A stretch of 64,000 nucleotides of DNA from Callorhinus ursinus (Eukaryota; Chordata; Mammalia; Carnivora; Otariidae): the NCBI RefSeq assembly GCF_003265705.1, contig NW_020312785.1:17803961-17867960 (forward strand), in the 5' to 3' direction. The notes under the pieces are model-generated. The model was not told the origin of the DNA. It saw only the letters and a program-made list of their open reading frames with translations, and searched no databases. Position numbers and translations under genes: made by a program. Within the stretch, counting starts at the first letter, position 1; every line of letters begins with the position of its first letter. Positions 47,970 through 59,903 of this stretch are shown one piece after another.

Positions 47970-48165
47970 TTTTTTTTAAGATTTTATTTATTTATTTGAC
48001 GGAGAGAAACACAGTGAGAGAGGGAACACAAGCAGAGGGAGAGGGAGAGGGAGAAGCAGGCTCCCCGCGGAGCATGGAGCCCAGTGCAGGGCCCGATCCC
48101 AGGACCCTGGGATCATGACCTGAGCTGAAGGCAGATGCTTAACGACTGAGCCACCCAGGTGCCCC
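47970..48165 (-). mobile_element. SINEC element, full length
   Basis: Reversed SINE with perfect 16-bp direct repeats TGTATATTGCTCTTTT at 47954-47969 and 48166-48181. Confidence 0.95.
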
Positions 48166-48689
48166 TGTATATTGCTCTTTTATTCTTTCAAATCAGAATC
48201 CTCCGTGGGAATGGTTTGGAGTTGTTTTTGTTTTTTTGTTTTTGTTTTTAAGTTAAGAGTAATTTGTAGTTTGGAAAGTTTCCTGAGAAAGGCTAGGTTT
48301 AAGCGTTCACTTTTAGACACCAGACTTGCAGCTCATCTCTCCCCACCCTCTCATCTCCTGCAGCCATAGGTCTCTTTAAATCCAGGAGTGGGAGACGTCT
48401 AAGATGACATGATGGACCCTGGGGCAAGGGAGGACTACCATTTGTTAACTACCTTTCTAGCTGTTTCTGTCAGTTTCACATGCTCACTCTCCCTGACTTT
48501 TCTAAAGTGACAAAGAAATGTGGGCAAGTAAATTACAAAAAGCTGGACGGCCAATTAAAAAATATGTGCGTACTTAGAAAAAATTCATCTCTTCTGAATG
48601 CTAGTTTCTTAAGGGCAGAGATCATCTGTGGTTAATCCTGTATAGCACATAAATGATTATCAAGTAATTTGATGCTTTGAGGGCCTCAT

Positions 48690-49550
48690 TTAAGAAGTAA
48701 TACAAAAATAGCTGGGGGAATGTAAATTAGTACCACTTCTATGGACAGCAAGTTGGCAATAGCCCTCAAAACTTAAAATACATGTACAAAGTGAGCTGAA
48801 AGTTGTACTTCTAGGACTGTGTCTTACAGATCTACTCAAATAGGCAAACTGGTTCTGTACAAGGTTATCCAATAAAATATTAGTTGTACTGATAATTTTT
48901 TAAAAGATTAGAAACAACCAAAATGAACATGAATAGAGAAGTGGTTAAATAAAGTATAACCGTAAGATCCTTGGCCACTGGAACAAAGAATGAGGAAGCA
49001 CTCTATGCACGGGTATGGAGATATATCCGTGGTGATACAGGCCATTTTTGACAAAAGAGGAAGGCAGCACAGTGTGAAGACTATATTACCATAAAAATTC
49101 AGAAGAAAGGGGCGCCTGGGTGGCTCAGTCATTAAGCGTCTGCCTTCGGCTCAGGTCGCGGTCCCAGGGTCCCGGGATCGAGTCCCACATCGGGCTCCCT
49201 GCTCCACGGGGAGCCTGCTTCTCCCTGTGCCTGCCGCTCTGCCTGCTAGTGCTTCTTTCTCTCTGTCAAATAAAAAATCTTAAAAAAAAAAAAAAATCAG
49301 AAGAAAGAGATGATATATATTTGTTTGCTTATACAAAAAGTATACCCAAAAATATATAGTACAAAAGAAACCTAACATTGGCAACTTCCAAGGGAAGGGA
49401 ACTTGGGAGACTGGGACACGGGTTGGGGGGAGAGTTTTCATTCCATACTTGTTTGTTCCTTTTGCACTGAGAGCCGCATGGATGTATTAATCAATTTTTA
49501 AAAAAATGAAGGAAAATAAGACTTCTAAGCATGTTTAAAAAATAAGTAAA
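48690..49550 (+). repeat. Old L1 (ORF2 end/3' region) split by a SINEC
   Basis: GGGGGAATGTAAATTAGTAC, TTAGAAACAACCAAAATGAA and GAAGTGGTTAAATAAAGTAT are degenerate L1 ORF2-end phrases. The relic continues after the SINE at 49110 with AAACCTAACATTGGC. Not coding. Confidence 0.65.
49110..49296 (+). mobile_element. SINEC element inserted in an old L1
   Basis: GGGGCGCCTGGGTGGCTCAG head, a body with CTGCCGCTCTGCCTGC, and an A-tail. Perfect 11-bp direct repeats TCAGAAGAAAG at 49099-49109 and 49297-49307. Confidence 0.95.
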
Positions 49551-49691
49551 TTGTTAGCCTGAAAAATAAAGTAGAAATTCCAATTTTTCTTGAAAAAATC
49601 ATTCTAAAAGACTATCAACTTTGAAGTTCTTTCTCTTAAAAGCTCAATGAAACTTCTCCACTCTAAAAAAAAAAAAAAAAAAAAAAAAGTT

Positions 49692-49889
49692 GGGTGCCTG
49701 GGTGGCTCAGTTGGTTAAGCGACTGCCTTCGGCTCAGGTCAGGATCCTGGAGTCCTGGGATCGAGTCCCGCATCGGGCTCCCTGCTCAGCGAGGAACCTG
49801 CTTCTCCCTCTGGCCCTCCCCCCTCTCATGTTCTCTCTCTCTCATTCTCACTCTCTCAAAATAAATAAATAAATCTTTTTAAAAAAAAA
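49692..49889 (+). mobile_element. SINEC element in an A-rich target
   Basis: GGGTGCCTGGGTGGCTCAGT head, CCCTCTGGCCCTCC body, AAATAAATAAATC tail. It is preceded by a run of more than 20 A at 49666-49688, so target repeats are obscured by A-runs. Confidence 0.93.
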
Positions 49890-50891
49890 TAAAAATTAAA
49901 AAAAAAAGTGATTTTTGTTTGTTTTTTATCCTGCTAAGAAAAACAGGCTAAACCAACTAACCTTCTTTACTCTTAATCCAAAGACACAAAACCAGAGATG
50001 AGCCAAGGAGGGAGAAGTCACAGGAATAGAGATCATGAAAAAGGACGACAATATATGAAAGTGTGAATCAGGAAGTGACAGTAAACCAAGGGTTTATTCT
50101 GATGTTCTTGTTCCAGATATAGATGTCATCAGACTTAAAACTATATGCCACACAAAAGTCCATAAAATAATTCATAATCCATAAAACAAACCAATTGCTC
50201 AATAAAAAGTAACCAGTCACTTACTCAATAAATGCACAGTTTTGTACTGAAACTGAAGAGAAAACACCATGCCATGAAATGAATAACTGAGTCAACAATA
50301 GCTTTATAGTAATTATAATAGGTTCACACAGCTATTATTTATAATATCTTTAAATGTAGGCAGGAGTCATAACAACAAAACATAATTAAATAAAATCCAT
50401 GTACAAGGGACCAAAACAATGGAATTCAGACAAACAGCCCTGAGAGGATCTGTTTAAGTTAAGGATGGATTGTAGATCATCTGAAGAAAGGAAGGACTGC
50501 ATATCCTTCAAGCTGTCCTCCATAAATATTACTCTTCTCAGAGGGCTTTTGCTTCATACTAAGTGGCTGTGAATATAATGTTACACTTCCTGACAAGTGC
50601 CTGGAGACATTCTCTGGTGTTGTCGTAGGACAGAATGATAGGTTTTAATCACCAGCAAAGCTAGAACTGAATTAACATCCTTTAAGAAAAGCTGAAGACA
50701 CTTCCAGTCTCATGTGGAAATGGATCTAGCTACCACTGCATAGAAGTGAGCCTACGAGAGGGTCAAGATTACCCTTAAGAACATTATAGGCCCATTCCAA
50801 CATATGCATTAATGGCGGACTGATGCTCAAAATGTGACCAATGTTTAATATTTTTACCTATAAAAGATAAAGACATGTATTAGCAAAAGTC
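49890..50891. other. Intergenic stretch, nothing recognised
   Basis: AT-rich unique-looking sequence without a gene or clear element. Confidence 0.5.
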
Positions 50892-50908
50892 CATCTTAGT
50901 CATTTTTT

Positions 50909-51090
50909 TAAAATATTTCATTTATTTATTTGTCAGAGAGAGAGCACACAAGCAGGGGAAGCAGCAGGCAGAGGGAGAAGCAGGCTCCCCACTGAGCAAG
51001 GAGCCCCATGCAGGACTCGATCCCAGGACCCTAGGATCATGACCTGAGCTGAAGACAGATGCCCAACCAACTGAGCCACCCAGGCGTCCC
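50909..51090 (-). mobile_element. SINEC element
   Basis: Reversed SINE ending GAGCCACCCAGGCGTCCC. Direct repeats CATCTTAGTCATTTTTT / CATCTCAGTCATTTTTT (one mismatch) at 50892-50908 and 51091-51107. Confidence 0.94.
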
Positions 51091-51329
51091 CATCTCAGTC
51101 ATTTTTTAAAGCCAGAAAGGCACCCAGAAGACATTTAAATTTGAACAAATGGCTTCATGGTAAAAGACCAAAAATAAACTGGTCACAAAATGCATGTCTT
51201 GGTAACTAAATCAGCTGACTTGCAGTACATGGGTGTAAGCAAAAAAACAGTTAAATGTTAAAGGATGCTTAAATAAGAAAGCTGATTTGGCTTTATTTTA
51301 TCTGAAGTTATTCTTTCTGGCAGTGTATC

Positions 51330-51790
51330 AGTTAGAATAACTGATTCAGCCTCATATAACAGAACAACCAAAATAACAGTGGCTGAAACAAGAGCATTTT
51401 ATTTCTCTCTCACATGAAAGAAATCTAAAGCTAGGCAATTCAGGGCTGGTACAGTGGGTCCACAGTCATCAGACTCCAAGTTTCTTCCTTTTTCCTCAAC
51501 ATCTTAGCCAACACAGGGGGGGTTCCATCTTCAAGGTCACCTGTACAGTCCAAGATGGCAGCTGCAGCTGAAGAAGGGGGAGGGGCACACAACTCCCAGC
51601 TGAATGTGAGGAAATACAACTAAAAACAAAGTCTTCTCCCAATCCAGAAAACCTCTCCACAAAGGTAGTAGAGAAAGAAAACAATTCTATTATCGAATAA
51701 GCATTAAGCCAGAATGTGATACACATCACAGGGAATCTGATAAGAGATTGCAAAGGCAGAGAGAAATCTCACCCTTCAGCCACATAGGCA
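51330..51790. repeat. Ancient interspersed repeat, family not assigned
   Basis: AACCAAAATAACAGTGGCTG, AAACAAGAGCATTTTATTTC, TCAGGGCTGGTACAGTGGGT and GTCCAAGATGGCAGCTGCAG are phrases of a common mammalian repeat whose name I cannot fix. The reverse ORF at 51496-51753 is inside it. Confidence 0.5.
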
Positions 51791-52230
51791 GATACAACCC
51801 ATTACGTACATGTTCTCAAGATAAACAGTAACTAGTCCTTAAGTCGTTTAAGACTTAACAGCACCATTTTATTTCACATAGTTCGTCCTAAATTTACCTG
51901 GCAACTGAAGTGCCCAACTGACAAAAGAAAAACAAATTTCTCATATTTTGGGGGGACAGGAGGTAGTTTTACAACTGGGAGCCAGGTTACCTAAAGTGAG
52001 GCTCCTGCCCTCCTACTGAAACTTGGAAATAGGGTGCTATCTTCCTTGGATGTTTACATGGAAAGGACATGGTTCCCGAGTTCTTGAGAAAGGCGTTCCT
52101 GAGTTGAAAAGCTGACAAAAGGCCTAAATAGTTTCCATAAGAATTTATATGCAGTTCAAAGAGAAGAGAAAGTACTTCTAATTATAAGTTTCTAAAGGAA
52201 ATGCTCTAAGAAAAAGAGGGGGAGGAAAAT
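51791..52230. other. Intergenic stretch, nothing recognised
   Basis: No gene or clear repeat seen. Confidence 0.5.
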
Positions 52231-52246
52231 CTCTTCCCTTGTTTTC

Positions 52247-52481
52247 TTTTCTTTTTTTTTTTAATTTTTCTTTTTTATTTTTTTTATTTTTTTTAAAGAT
52301 TTTATTTATTTATTTGAGAGAGAGAGAATGAGAGATAGAGAGCACGAGAGGGAAGAGGGTCAGAGGGAGAAGCAGACTCCCCACTGAGCAGGGAGCCTGA
52401 TGGGGGACTCGATCCCGGGACTGCAGGATCACGACCTGAGCCGAAGGCAGTCGCTTAACCAACTGAGCCACCCAGGCGCCC
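52247..52481 (-). mobile_element. SINEC element with long degenerate T-rich tail
   Basis: Reversed SINE with about 55 bases of T-rich tail (TTTTAATTTTTCTTTTTTAT type) before AAAGATTTTAT, ending CACCCAGGCGCCCC. Perfect 16-bp direct repeats CTCTTCCCTTGTTTTC at 52231-52246 and about 52482-52497. Confidence 0.94.
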
Positions 52482-52559
52482 CTCTTCCCTTGTTTTCAAC
52501 AGGGAGAATTAAACCTCTTACTTTTAATTTGTGTTTGTCCATATATGTGTCAACAGCTT

Positions 52560-54450
52560 TGAAGGGATGATCTCATTTACAATAGCAAAAAAATGACAGG
52601 ACACCTAAGAATTATCTTAAGAAATGAACAAAAGCTAAAGGTAGAAAAATTAAAAACCCTCTGAAGAACACAAAAGAAGAACTGATCAAAAGGAAAGGCA
52701 TCCTTTGTTTTAGTATGAGAAAAAACTCAATATTATATAAATGTCAACTATTCATAAGTCTTTTTATCCTTTCAATACAATAAATAAGAACCTTTTTTTA
52801 ACTAGACAAGATAGTGCTGGTGTACATTTTTAAAAAGGACATAGGCAAAAAAGCGAAGGAAAAGCACAATGAAGAGCAGTGCAAAGGATTGGAACTTCTA
52901 GATGTTGAAATCTGTTATAAAGCCTTAACAGTTACAGTAGTGTTGTCTGGCTCATGAATAAACAGACCAAGTCACAGAATAAAATGTCTAAAAATAGATC
53001 AAAATACATAAGAGGATTAAGGATAGCAATTCAGATCAGCAGGGGAAAAGACAAGCTATTTAATATATGCTGCTGGGACAAGTAGGTAGCCATGGTGGGG
53101 GGGATTAACATAGAACCCAAATTTCACAATGCACACCAGAAAAAATTCTTAATGAATCAAAAAATGAAATAAAAAAATAAAACCATAAATGTACAGAAGA
53201 AAACAAGGAAAGATCTTTCTGACGACGACTCTAACATTCAGAAATTTTAAAAGAAAACAAATTGGGGGCACCGGGGTGGCTCAGTCTGTTAAGCATCTGC
53301 CTTCGGCTCAGGTCATGATCTTGGGGTCCTGGGATCGAGCCCCGCATCGGGCTCCCTGCTCAGTGGGGAGCCTGCTTCTCCCTCTGCCTTTGTCCTTCTG
53401 ACCCCCACCCCGCTTGTGCTCTCTCACTCTGTTCTCTCTCTCAAATAAATAAAATCTTTTAAAAAAACCAAACTGATAAATTCAACCACATAATCAAAAC
53501 TTCTGTGTGATAAAACAAAACAAACCAGAGAATCAGAAACAGAAAGCCTATAAACAAAATCAAAACAAATGACAAATTTGTAAAGATATTTGAAATGTAT
53601 TGTAGATAAAGACTTCATATTCCTAAAATATAAAGTGTGTTTCAACAAATAAGAAAAAAGGTAATACAAATGGATAAAGGATATAAGTAGATAATTCACC
53701 AAAAAGGAAATATAAATGGGTCTCAAATATATGAAAATGAGGTGCAATATTCCTCAAATATCAGGAATACAGATTAGAACTGTCATTTTTATCTGTTGGA
53801 TGTATTAAAAAACCAAAAGTTTGATAATACACAGTACTGATTAAACTGCGGGAAAAGGGGCACTCTCATAAACTGGTGGGACTATAACTTGGTACAACCC
53901 CTAATGGAATGTAACTGGACAACATCTACAAGAATAACAAATTCATAACATACTCTTGGAATTAACAACTCCAATTCTAACTTTTTATTTTACAGAAATA
54001 CCTGTACATTTGTAAAGTGGTATTTGTACACAGTCACTTGCTGATGCAATTTTTTTAACAGCATAAAACTGGAAACAATCCAAAACAATATTGTGCAGCT
54101 ATAAAAAGAATGAGGAAGCTATTTATGTACTCTTATATAATTATCTGCAAAATATATTAATAAATATGAAAAAAGATGTAGAACAATTTGTATACTATGC
54201 TGCCTGCCATTTATATAAAAAGGGCAGAGAATAACATTTGTATTTACTTATATATCATAAAGTTAATTCTCATTTCTTTCCCTCCCTCTCTCCCCTACAA
54301 AAAGTACAATAAAATTTTCAGGATTAATGAAATAAATGTGGTTACCTTATTGGAATGAGGGTGCCAACTGGGACAATAAAGGAGAATGGGATGGGAAGGA
54401 TATTTCTCAGTGCACAGAATTTTATAGGTATTTTAATCAAGCAGATCTGG
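52560..54450 (+). repeat. Old L1 ORF2 3' fragment, split by a SINEC
   Basis: ACCTAAGAATTATCTTAAGA, ACCAGAAAAAATTCTTAATG, AACCATAAATGTACAGAAGA, TGATAAATTCAACCACATAA and GCAGCTATAAAAAGAATGAG run in the order of L1 ORF2 and beyond. All frames are broken; it is a diverged pre-carnivoran copy. Confidence 0.7.
53265..53461 (+). mobile_element. SINEC element inserted in an old L1
   Basis: GGGGGCACCGGGGTGGCTCA head and AAATAAATAAAATC tail. Imperfect flanking repeats AAAACAAATTG / AAACCAAACTG. Confidence 0.9.
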
Positions 54451-55227
54451 TTTTTTTTCAAATTTTTATTTAAATTCTAGATAATTAACATACAGTGCAT
54501 GTTGTTATTTTTAAAATAACAATTAAAAATTTTAAATAGGATCTCTATTAAGCACATGCAAATTAGGCCGTAATTAAGTCTGCTTTGAGTCAAAGCTGAA
54601 AAAAAGTAAATTAAAATCATAAGGGTCTATATTTTTCTAAAACATTTCTATACCTAATTAGGTAGAAGGTCAGTAGTAGAAGCGCTGGGTCTAAAGCCTT
54701 TTTATTGAATGTTTACCTGGGAAGCTCAGATTTATAGTGTATCAGGAAGGGAACAGGCATGTGGTTTAGCTATTTCCATTTAGTTAACATATTTATAATT
54801 TAGTAAAATAAATTACTTTCTCAATTCAGTCAGATGGAATTACATTGGTAAAACTGATTTTAAAAAGAAAAAAAAATTTAGCTGGCTAGGATTTGATCAC
54901 TCCTACTTAGAATCTTCCCAGGGTACCTTCTTTGAGATTTTTAAATGATGTAAAAAACACGAGGAAGCATACATGGCACCCTGTTGGAAAGCCCTCAGCA
55001 TCTACAAAGTTATGACGATCGACCTAATTATTACATTTGGTAGAAGAGAGCCTTCTAAGAACTGAGGTTCTACAGCCTCACTCAAATAATTTGTAACTCA
55101 GGTAAGTATTTCAACAGAATTTGCCCAGATCACTAAATCTAATCATCTTTCCACATAAATTTTTTTAGACCTGAGTTTTTGTTTCCTGAGTCAATGAAAA
55201 GCTTCACATGAAAAATATGAATGCAAA
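54451..55227. other. Intergenic stretch, nothing firmly recognised
   Basis: AT-rich sequence. AGATAATTAACATACAGTGC at 54479-54498 resembles the edge of an L1 3' end, but that is too little to assign. No gene. Confidence 0.45.
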
Positions 55228-55448
55228 GATGCCTGGGTGGCTCAGTGGGTTGAGTGTCTGATGGGCTCAGGTCATAGTCCTGGGCTCTTGGGATGGAGCC
55301 CCATGTTAGGCTCTGCACTCAGCAGGGAGTCTGCTTCTCCCTTTCCCTCTGTGCGTGCTCTCTCTCTCAAATAAATAAATAAATAAATAAATAAATCAAT
55401 CAATCAATCTTTTTTAAAAAATATAAATAAATAAATAAAAATAAAAAG
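55228..55448 (+). mobile_element. SINEC element with long (AAAT)n/(CAAT)n tail
   Basis: GATGCCTGGGTGGCTCAGTG head and a small internal deletion (TGTCTGATGGGCTCAGG). The tail changes from AAATAAAT to CAATCAATCAAT and back, so it behaves like a microsatellite. Confidence 0.92.
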
Positions 55449-55785
55449 GAGGTTCTAGGCTTCTATTGAAAGGCAATTGGGTACTAAAGATGCTAATTGA
55501 ACAGATAAGAGGATGTAGGCATCTGCCCCTAGTTTTGAGGCAGGGATGTGAGTTTGAAAATGTCCTGTGTGACCTTCTGAAATTTTGTTTTTTACATTAG
55601 CTTACTGACATCAGCTCACTCAGCTGACTGCTTCTTGTTTCCCAGGCAGTGACCAAGGGTCAAACTCAAATGGCTCAGGTATGAGGCTGGTAAAACAATT
55701 GTGTCATAGAATAAGCAAGGCAAACTGAAGGGTGCACCTCCCTTCCAGGGACTCAAATTCATTGCTTTTTAAAAATCTGAGCTGA

Positions 55786-55992
55786 GGGGTGCCTGGGTGG
55801 CTCAGTCGTTAAGCGACTGCCTTCGGCTTAGGTAATGATCCCAGGGTCCTGGGATCAAGCCCCGTATTGGGCTCCCTGCTCCACGGGAAGCCTGCTTCTC
55901 CCTCTCACACTCCCCCTGCTTGTGTTCCCTCTCTCGCTGCGTCTCTCTTTGTCAAATAAATAAAATCTTTAAAAAAATAAAATAAAATAAAT
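55786..55992 (+). mobile_element. SINEC element, full length, young-looking
   Basis: GGGGTGCCTGGGTGGCTCAG head, a CTTGTGTTCCCTCTCTCGCT body and an (AATAA)n tail. Perfect 15-bp direct repeats AAAAATCTGAGCTGA at 55771-55785 and 55993-56007. Confidence 0.96.
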
Positions 55993-56007
55993 AAAAATCT
56001 GAGCTGA

Positions 56008-57870
56008 TTAAGCCAAAGGGGAGGGGAACGATCATAAGTCTATAGGCCAAATTCAGCCTCTCAGCTAACACTTTTGATACTCTACGACTCGCTATACCTA
56101 GAACCTGTTTTAATTCATTCAGATCTGTTTCTGCTCCCCCCAGGTCACTATGGAAGACTTTTAAAGGTTCCTATAAAAAAGAGTCAACACTTCACTGAGC
56201 CACAACTCAGCTCCAAGTTCTAGGTCCTAAAGACCCAGAGGTGACTAAGATAAGTCCATTCCTCAAGGAAGTCCCAGATCCAGCTTGATATTGTCAAAGT
56301 ATTTGTTCAGTTTCCTGTCTCCTGTCTCCTCCAATCATCAGGAATACTTCTCTGTAACATTATTGGATAAACCCAATTTATTTTCGTTAAAGCCAGCTTT
56401 TGGTGTAATATTTATAAGACTCATTTCTTTTATTGTAAATATTAGAAACCCATTCATACCATTGCCTGCTCTTGCCTGCCCACATCTCACCTTCTCTGTT
56501 CTTCCTGTCAGTGAAGCACCAGGACACCCACAAACCCAGATTTCAACTGAGTTCTGTTACCCTGGAATTCTGGTTAATGTTCTTGATCTTCTTCTGTAGG
56601 AGTCTCTTAAAATGGACCTGAATTTTTGGATATCAAACCCATTAAACCCAGACCTAGTTTCCTGGACCCTGAACCTTGCCTTCTCTCTCGTGTTAAAAAA
56701 CAAAATTCCACCGAGTAAATTTAAAGATCGAATTGACTTTATTTACTGATTCATGAATGGGGCAGCATCCCATTTTAGCAGATAGGAAGGAGCTCCAAGG
56801 AGCTGGACAAAATGGAAGACTCTTAGAGGCAGAAGGAGTCAGAGCAAGGAAGTTACCCTGGCAAAGAATGGATTGTTTCAGGCAAGGTTACCTCCCTTTG
56901 AAGGAAGGCAGGTGTCCATCAGGCAGATTACCTCACTAGTGCTGGCCAGATAATTCCAGACTGACTGGTTAAATATTATAATCCTGGGAGAGGCTGTTGC
57001 AACTGCAATTAGGTCAAGTAGTTAAGTCTTGGTTTGCACACGTGGGGCTTAGTACAAGTGACTCCCTTTGGGGCCTGTTGTCTTTTTTTTTTTAACACTA
57101 GTTTGGCATGACATTTTGACTTTGATTTCCTTTCTGTAAGCATGGTGCCCTTCACCACATTGTCTACCCCCATAACAGATGTTTCTATACTAAGATGCAA
57201 TCTCCTTTTTGCACTCTTAGCTCCTCCAGCTCACAGTTTGTCCTGAGACTTCTCAGCCTGTCCCAACCTCTTGTTATTCATAATTCCTCTGATACTTTTG
57301 AAAGTATCTTTCTATAAAGCTGTCTTTAGAAAAGCAAAAAACTTAGAGTGCAAAAATAAAATATTTAAAGATGTAACTCATATACTAGAGACCTCATCTT
57401 TAGGGAAAACTTCATTTCCACGATCCATTAAAAACGGTAACACATCAGTAGGAAGACTTTGGCTGAAGAAGAAAAGCCATTCATGTATCTAGCTTATTTG
57501 CCCCACTCTGTTCCCCTATTAGTCCTCAAATTATCTATCTTTCTTTCATCAAAGAAAATATCCATATAATTATATAATTATGTGATAGACCATTTTTGGC
57601 CACTTAATTCTTGTCTGAGAAGCTGCTCTCTCTTTCCTCTAAAGATTTATTTCCCATATGGTTTCCACTCCAAGTTTTTAATTTTAATTAATGAAATCCA
57701 TCCCCATTCTTGTAGCCACAGGATCTTTCTAACCTGTACATTCATTCAGCTTCATCAATACAAATACTTCTTTTCTTTCTCACCTATTTATTTCTCACTA
57801 ACCCCCAAACGGCACAGTGATTAAGGCTCAATAGACATTTCCTTTAGGAATAATTTTTTTAAAAACATAA
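56008..57870. other. Intergenic stretch with a possible LTR-like repeat
   Basis: Positions 56700-57090 (AATTGACTTTATTTACTGAT, TCATGAATGGGGCAGCATCC, GGAGCTCCAAGGAGCTGGAC) look like a carnivore or mammalian interspersed repeat, perhaps an LTR, that I cannot name. The ORF at 56757-56939 lies in it. No gene was recognised elsewhere. Confidence 0.4.
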
Positions 57871-57879
57871 ATAACCCAG

Positions 57880-57965
57880 AATTACTTTATCGTACACCTG
57901 AAACTAATACAACACTGTATGCTAACATTAAACATTAAACAACATAACACTTCACATTAAAATTA
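57880..57965 (+). repeat. L1 3' terminal fragment
   Basis: TACACCTGAAACTAATACAA and CACTGTATGCTAACATTAAA resemble the last bases of carnivoran L1 copies, followed by an A-run. Confidence 0.5.
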
Positions 57966-57975
57966 AAAAAAAAAA

Positions 57976-58167
57976 TTTTAAGATCTTTATTTATTTTTTG
58001 ACAGAGAGAGAGACAGCGAGAGAGGGAACACAAGCAGGGGGAGTGGGAGAGGGAGAAGCAGGCTTCCCTGCTGAGCAAGGAGCCCGATGTGCGGCTTGAT
58101 CCCAGGACCCTGGGATCATGACCTTAGCCGAAGGCAGACGCTAAATGACTGAGCCACCCAGGTGCCC
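57976..58167 (-). mobile_element. SINEC element, full length
   Basis: Reversed SINE from TTTTAAGATCTTTAT to GAGCCACCCAGGTGCCC, lying between two L1 3' fragments. Target repeats are AT-rich and unclear. Confidence 0.92.
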
Positions 58168-58204
58168 AAAATTTTTTTAAATAAAATAAAAACCTATATC
58201 TTTA

Positions 58205-58955
58205 AAAAAAACAAAAAACCATAAACAGAAGCACCCCAATGTTCATAGCAAAAATGTCTGCAATAGCCAAACTTGGAAAGAGCCAAGATACCCTTCAACA
58301 AATGGATAAAGAAGATGTGGTCCATATATACAATGGAATATTACTCAGCCATCAGAAAGGATGAATACCAGGGCACCTGGGTGGCTCAGTCAGTTAAACA
58401 TCTGCCTTCAGCTCAGGTCATGATCCCAGGGTCCTGGGATGGAGCCCCACATTGGGTTCCCTGCTCAGCAGGGAGTCTGCCTCTCCCTCTCCCTCTACCT
58501 GCTGCTCTGCCCACTTGTGCTCTCTATCTCTCTGTCAAATAAATAAATAAAATCTTTAAACAACAACAAAAAAAGAAAGGATGAATACCCAACTTTTACA
58601 TCAACATGGATGGGACTGGAGGAGATTATGCTAAGTGAAATAAGTCAGGCAGAGAAAGTCAACTATCAAATGCTTTCACTTATTTGTGGAACATAAGGAA
58701 TAGAATGGAGGACATTAGGAGAAGGAAGGGAAAAATGAAGGGGGGGAATCGGAGGGAGAGATGAACTATGAGAGACGATGGACTCTGAGAAACAAAGTGA
58801 GGGTTCTAGAGGGGAGGGGGTGGGGGATGGGTATTAAGGAGGGTGCTCCATGAAAACAATAAATTGTGGATCACTACATCAAAAACTAATGATGTATTGT
58901 ATGGTGACTAACATAACATAATAAAATAAAATAACATTTTTTAAAAAATAAAAAA
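58205..58955 (+). mobile_element. 5'-truncated L1: ORF2 end and 3' UTR
   Basis: Starts inside ORF2. YTMEYYSAIRKDEY, a hallmark of the L1 ORF2 C-terminal region, is readable at about 58327-58368 before a SINE interrupts it. After the SINE come TACATCAACATGGATGGGAC, a purine-rich stretch with GGGAGAGATGAACTATGAGA, then AACTAATGATGTATTGTATG and the A-rich end. It cannot encode a working protein. Confidence 0.88.
58370..58573 (+). mobile_element. SINEC element nested in the L1 ORF2 end
   Basis: Complete SINE with perfect 16-bp direct repeats AGAAAGGATGAATACC at 58354-58369 and 58574-58589, both of L1 sequence, so it is younger than the L1. The ORF at 58273-58542 is an L1/SINE chimaera by chance. 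Confidence 0.97.
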
Positions 58956-58965
58956 AAAACAAATA

Positions 58966-59160
58966 GAGGCATCTGGGTGGCTCAGGCAGTTAAACGTCTG
59001 ACTCTTGATTTTGGCTCAGGTCAAGTGGATACTTGATCTCAGGTTGTGAGATCAAGCCCAGTATCAGGCTCCGAGTTGGGCATGGAACCTGCTTAAGATT
59101 CTCTCTCTTCCTCTCCCTCTCCCTCTCTATAAAACAAAACAAAACAAAACAAACAAAAAA
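58966..59160 (+). mobile_element. SINEC element, older subtype, (AAAAC)n tail
   Basis: GAGGCATCTGGGTGGCTCAG head, GATTTTGGCTCAGGTCAAGT, and a tail of AAAACAAAACAAAACAAAAC. Inserted at the L1 3' end. Confidence 0.93.
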
Positions 59161-59490
59161 ACCCCACACATAAATAACCTAATAAAACACCATATACTTC
59201 TAAATCTGTTTCTAAATATACATTAAGTTTTAGGGGCAGGAGTGGTGAAAAAGAAAAGTCAAATGAAAATTATTCCCAGTCATCTTGATTTCACAGATTT
59301 CACATAGTTAATCTTTGTTGAAATTCTAGAATTACAACACTATGTAAATATGTGATGAAGGCCAGACTCAGACGTCAGTCTTTTGAGTCTTGTTATTCAC
59401 TTTTGATTTGATTGCTATACCATGCTTATAATAATAGTCTCCTTTGATTGTTTCAAAACTGCTATATTTCTTAAAATCACAATTCATTTT

Positions 59491-59692
59491 TTTAAATGCA
59501 AACTGCTTTTCTTTGTTTCCCTTTTCTTTCTTTCTTTCTTTCTTGCTTTCTTGCTTTCTCTTTCTTTCTTTCTTGCAGGGAGGGCCAGAAAGACAAGGAA
59601 AGAATCTTAAGCAGGTTTCACAACCCTGAGATCATGACCTGAGCCAAAATCAAGAGTCAGACGCTTAACTGACTGAGCCACTGACGCACCCC
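59491..59692 (-). mobile_element. Reversed SINEC with (CTTT)n in its tail
   Basis: Head GAGCCACTGACGCACCCC at the right, a short body (CAGGTTTCACAACCCTGAGA), and a CTTT-type run at 59525-59576 replacing the T-tail. Perfect 17-bp direct repeats AAATCACAATTCATTTT at 59474-59490 and 59693-59709. ORFs rich in FLSFF are its translation. Confidence 0.92.
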
Positions 59693-59785
59693 AAATCACA
59701 ATTCATTTTGATACTAAGTGAATATAAATAGTATAGGAATTTGAATTGTGCTAGAAGCCCAGGCAATTTCAGTTTTCCCCAAATC

Positions 59786-59806
59786 ACCACCACCACCACC
59801 ACCACC
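59786..59806. repeat. (CAC)7 microsatellite
   Basis: Seven CAC units directly upstream of the reversed SINE cut by the gap. Confidence 0.93.
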
Positions 59807-59833
59807 CGCAAGTCACTTTTGGTTTTTTGTGTT

Positions 59834-59903
59834 TTTTTTAAAGATTTTATTTATTTATTTGTCAGAGAGAGAGAGAGAGGGAACACAAGCAGGGGGAGTG
59901 GGA
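59834..59903 (-). mobile_element. SINEC 3' part truncated by the assembly gap
   Basis: T-run, AAAGATTTTATTTATTTATT and the GA-rich part up to GGGGGAGTGGGA, where the N run begins. The intact counterpart is at 61345-61533. Confidence 0.92.

Larger units (their letters stand above)
58829..59903 (+). repeat. 1.07-kb direct duplicate, copy A (left of gap)
   Basis: Matches 60341-61414 with roughly 4 substitutions and one A-run length change (offset 1511-1512). Contains the L1 3' end, one plus SINEC, a reversed SINEC with (CTTT)n, a (CAC)n run and the start of another reversed SINEC cut by the gap. Confidence 0.95.

Noticed and set aside
41052..58542. Recurring ORFs translating to WVAQLVKRLPSAQV-like peptides at many places, a possible gene family
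   Set aside because: They are translations of the SINEC head in plus orientation (for example 42393-42584, 46343-46531, 49690-49872), with no gene context.
58273..58542. 89-codon ORF containing the L1 ORF2 end motif
   Set aside because: It runs from a truncated L1 into a SINE by chance and has no upstream reverse transcriptase.
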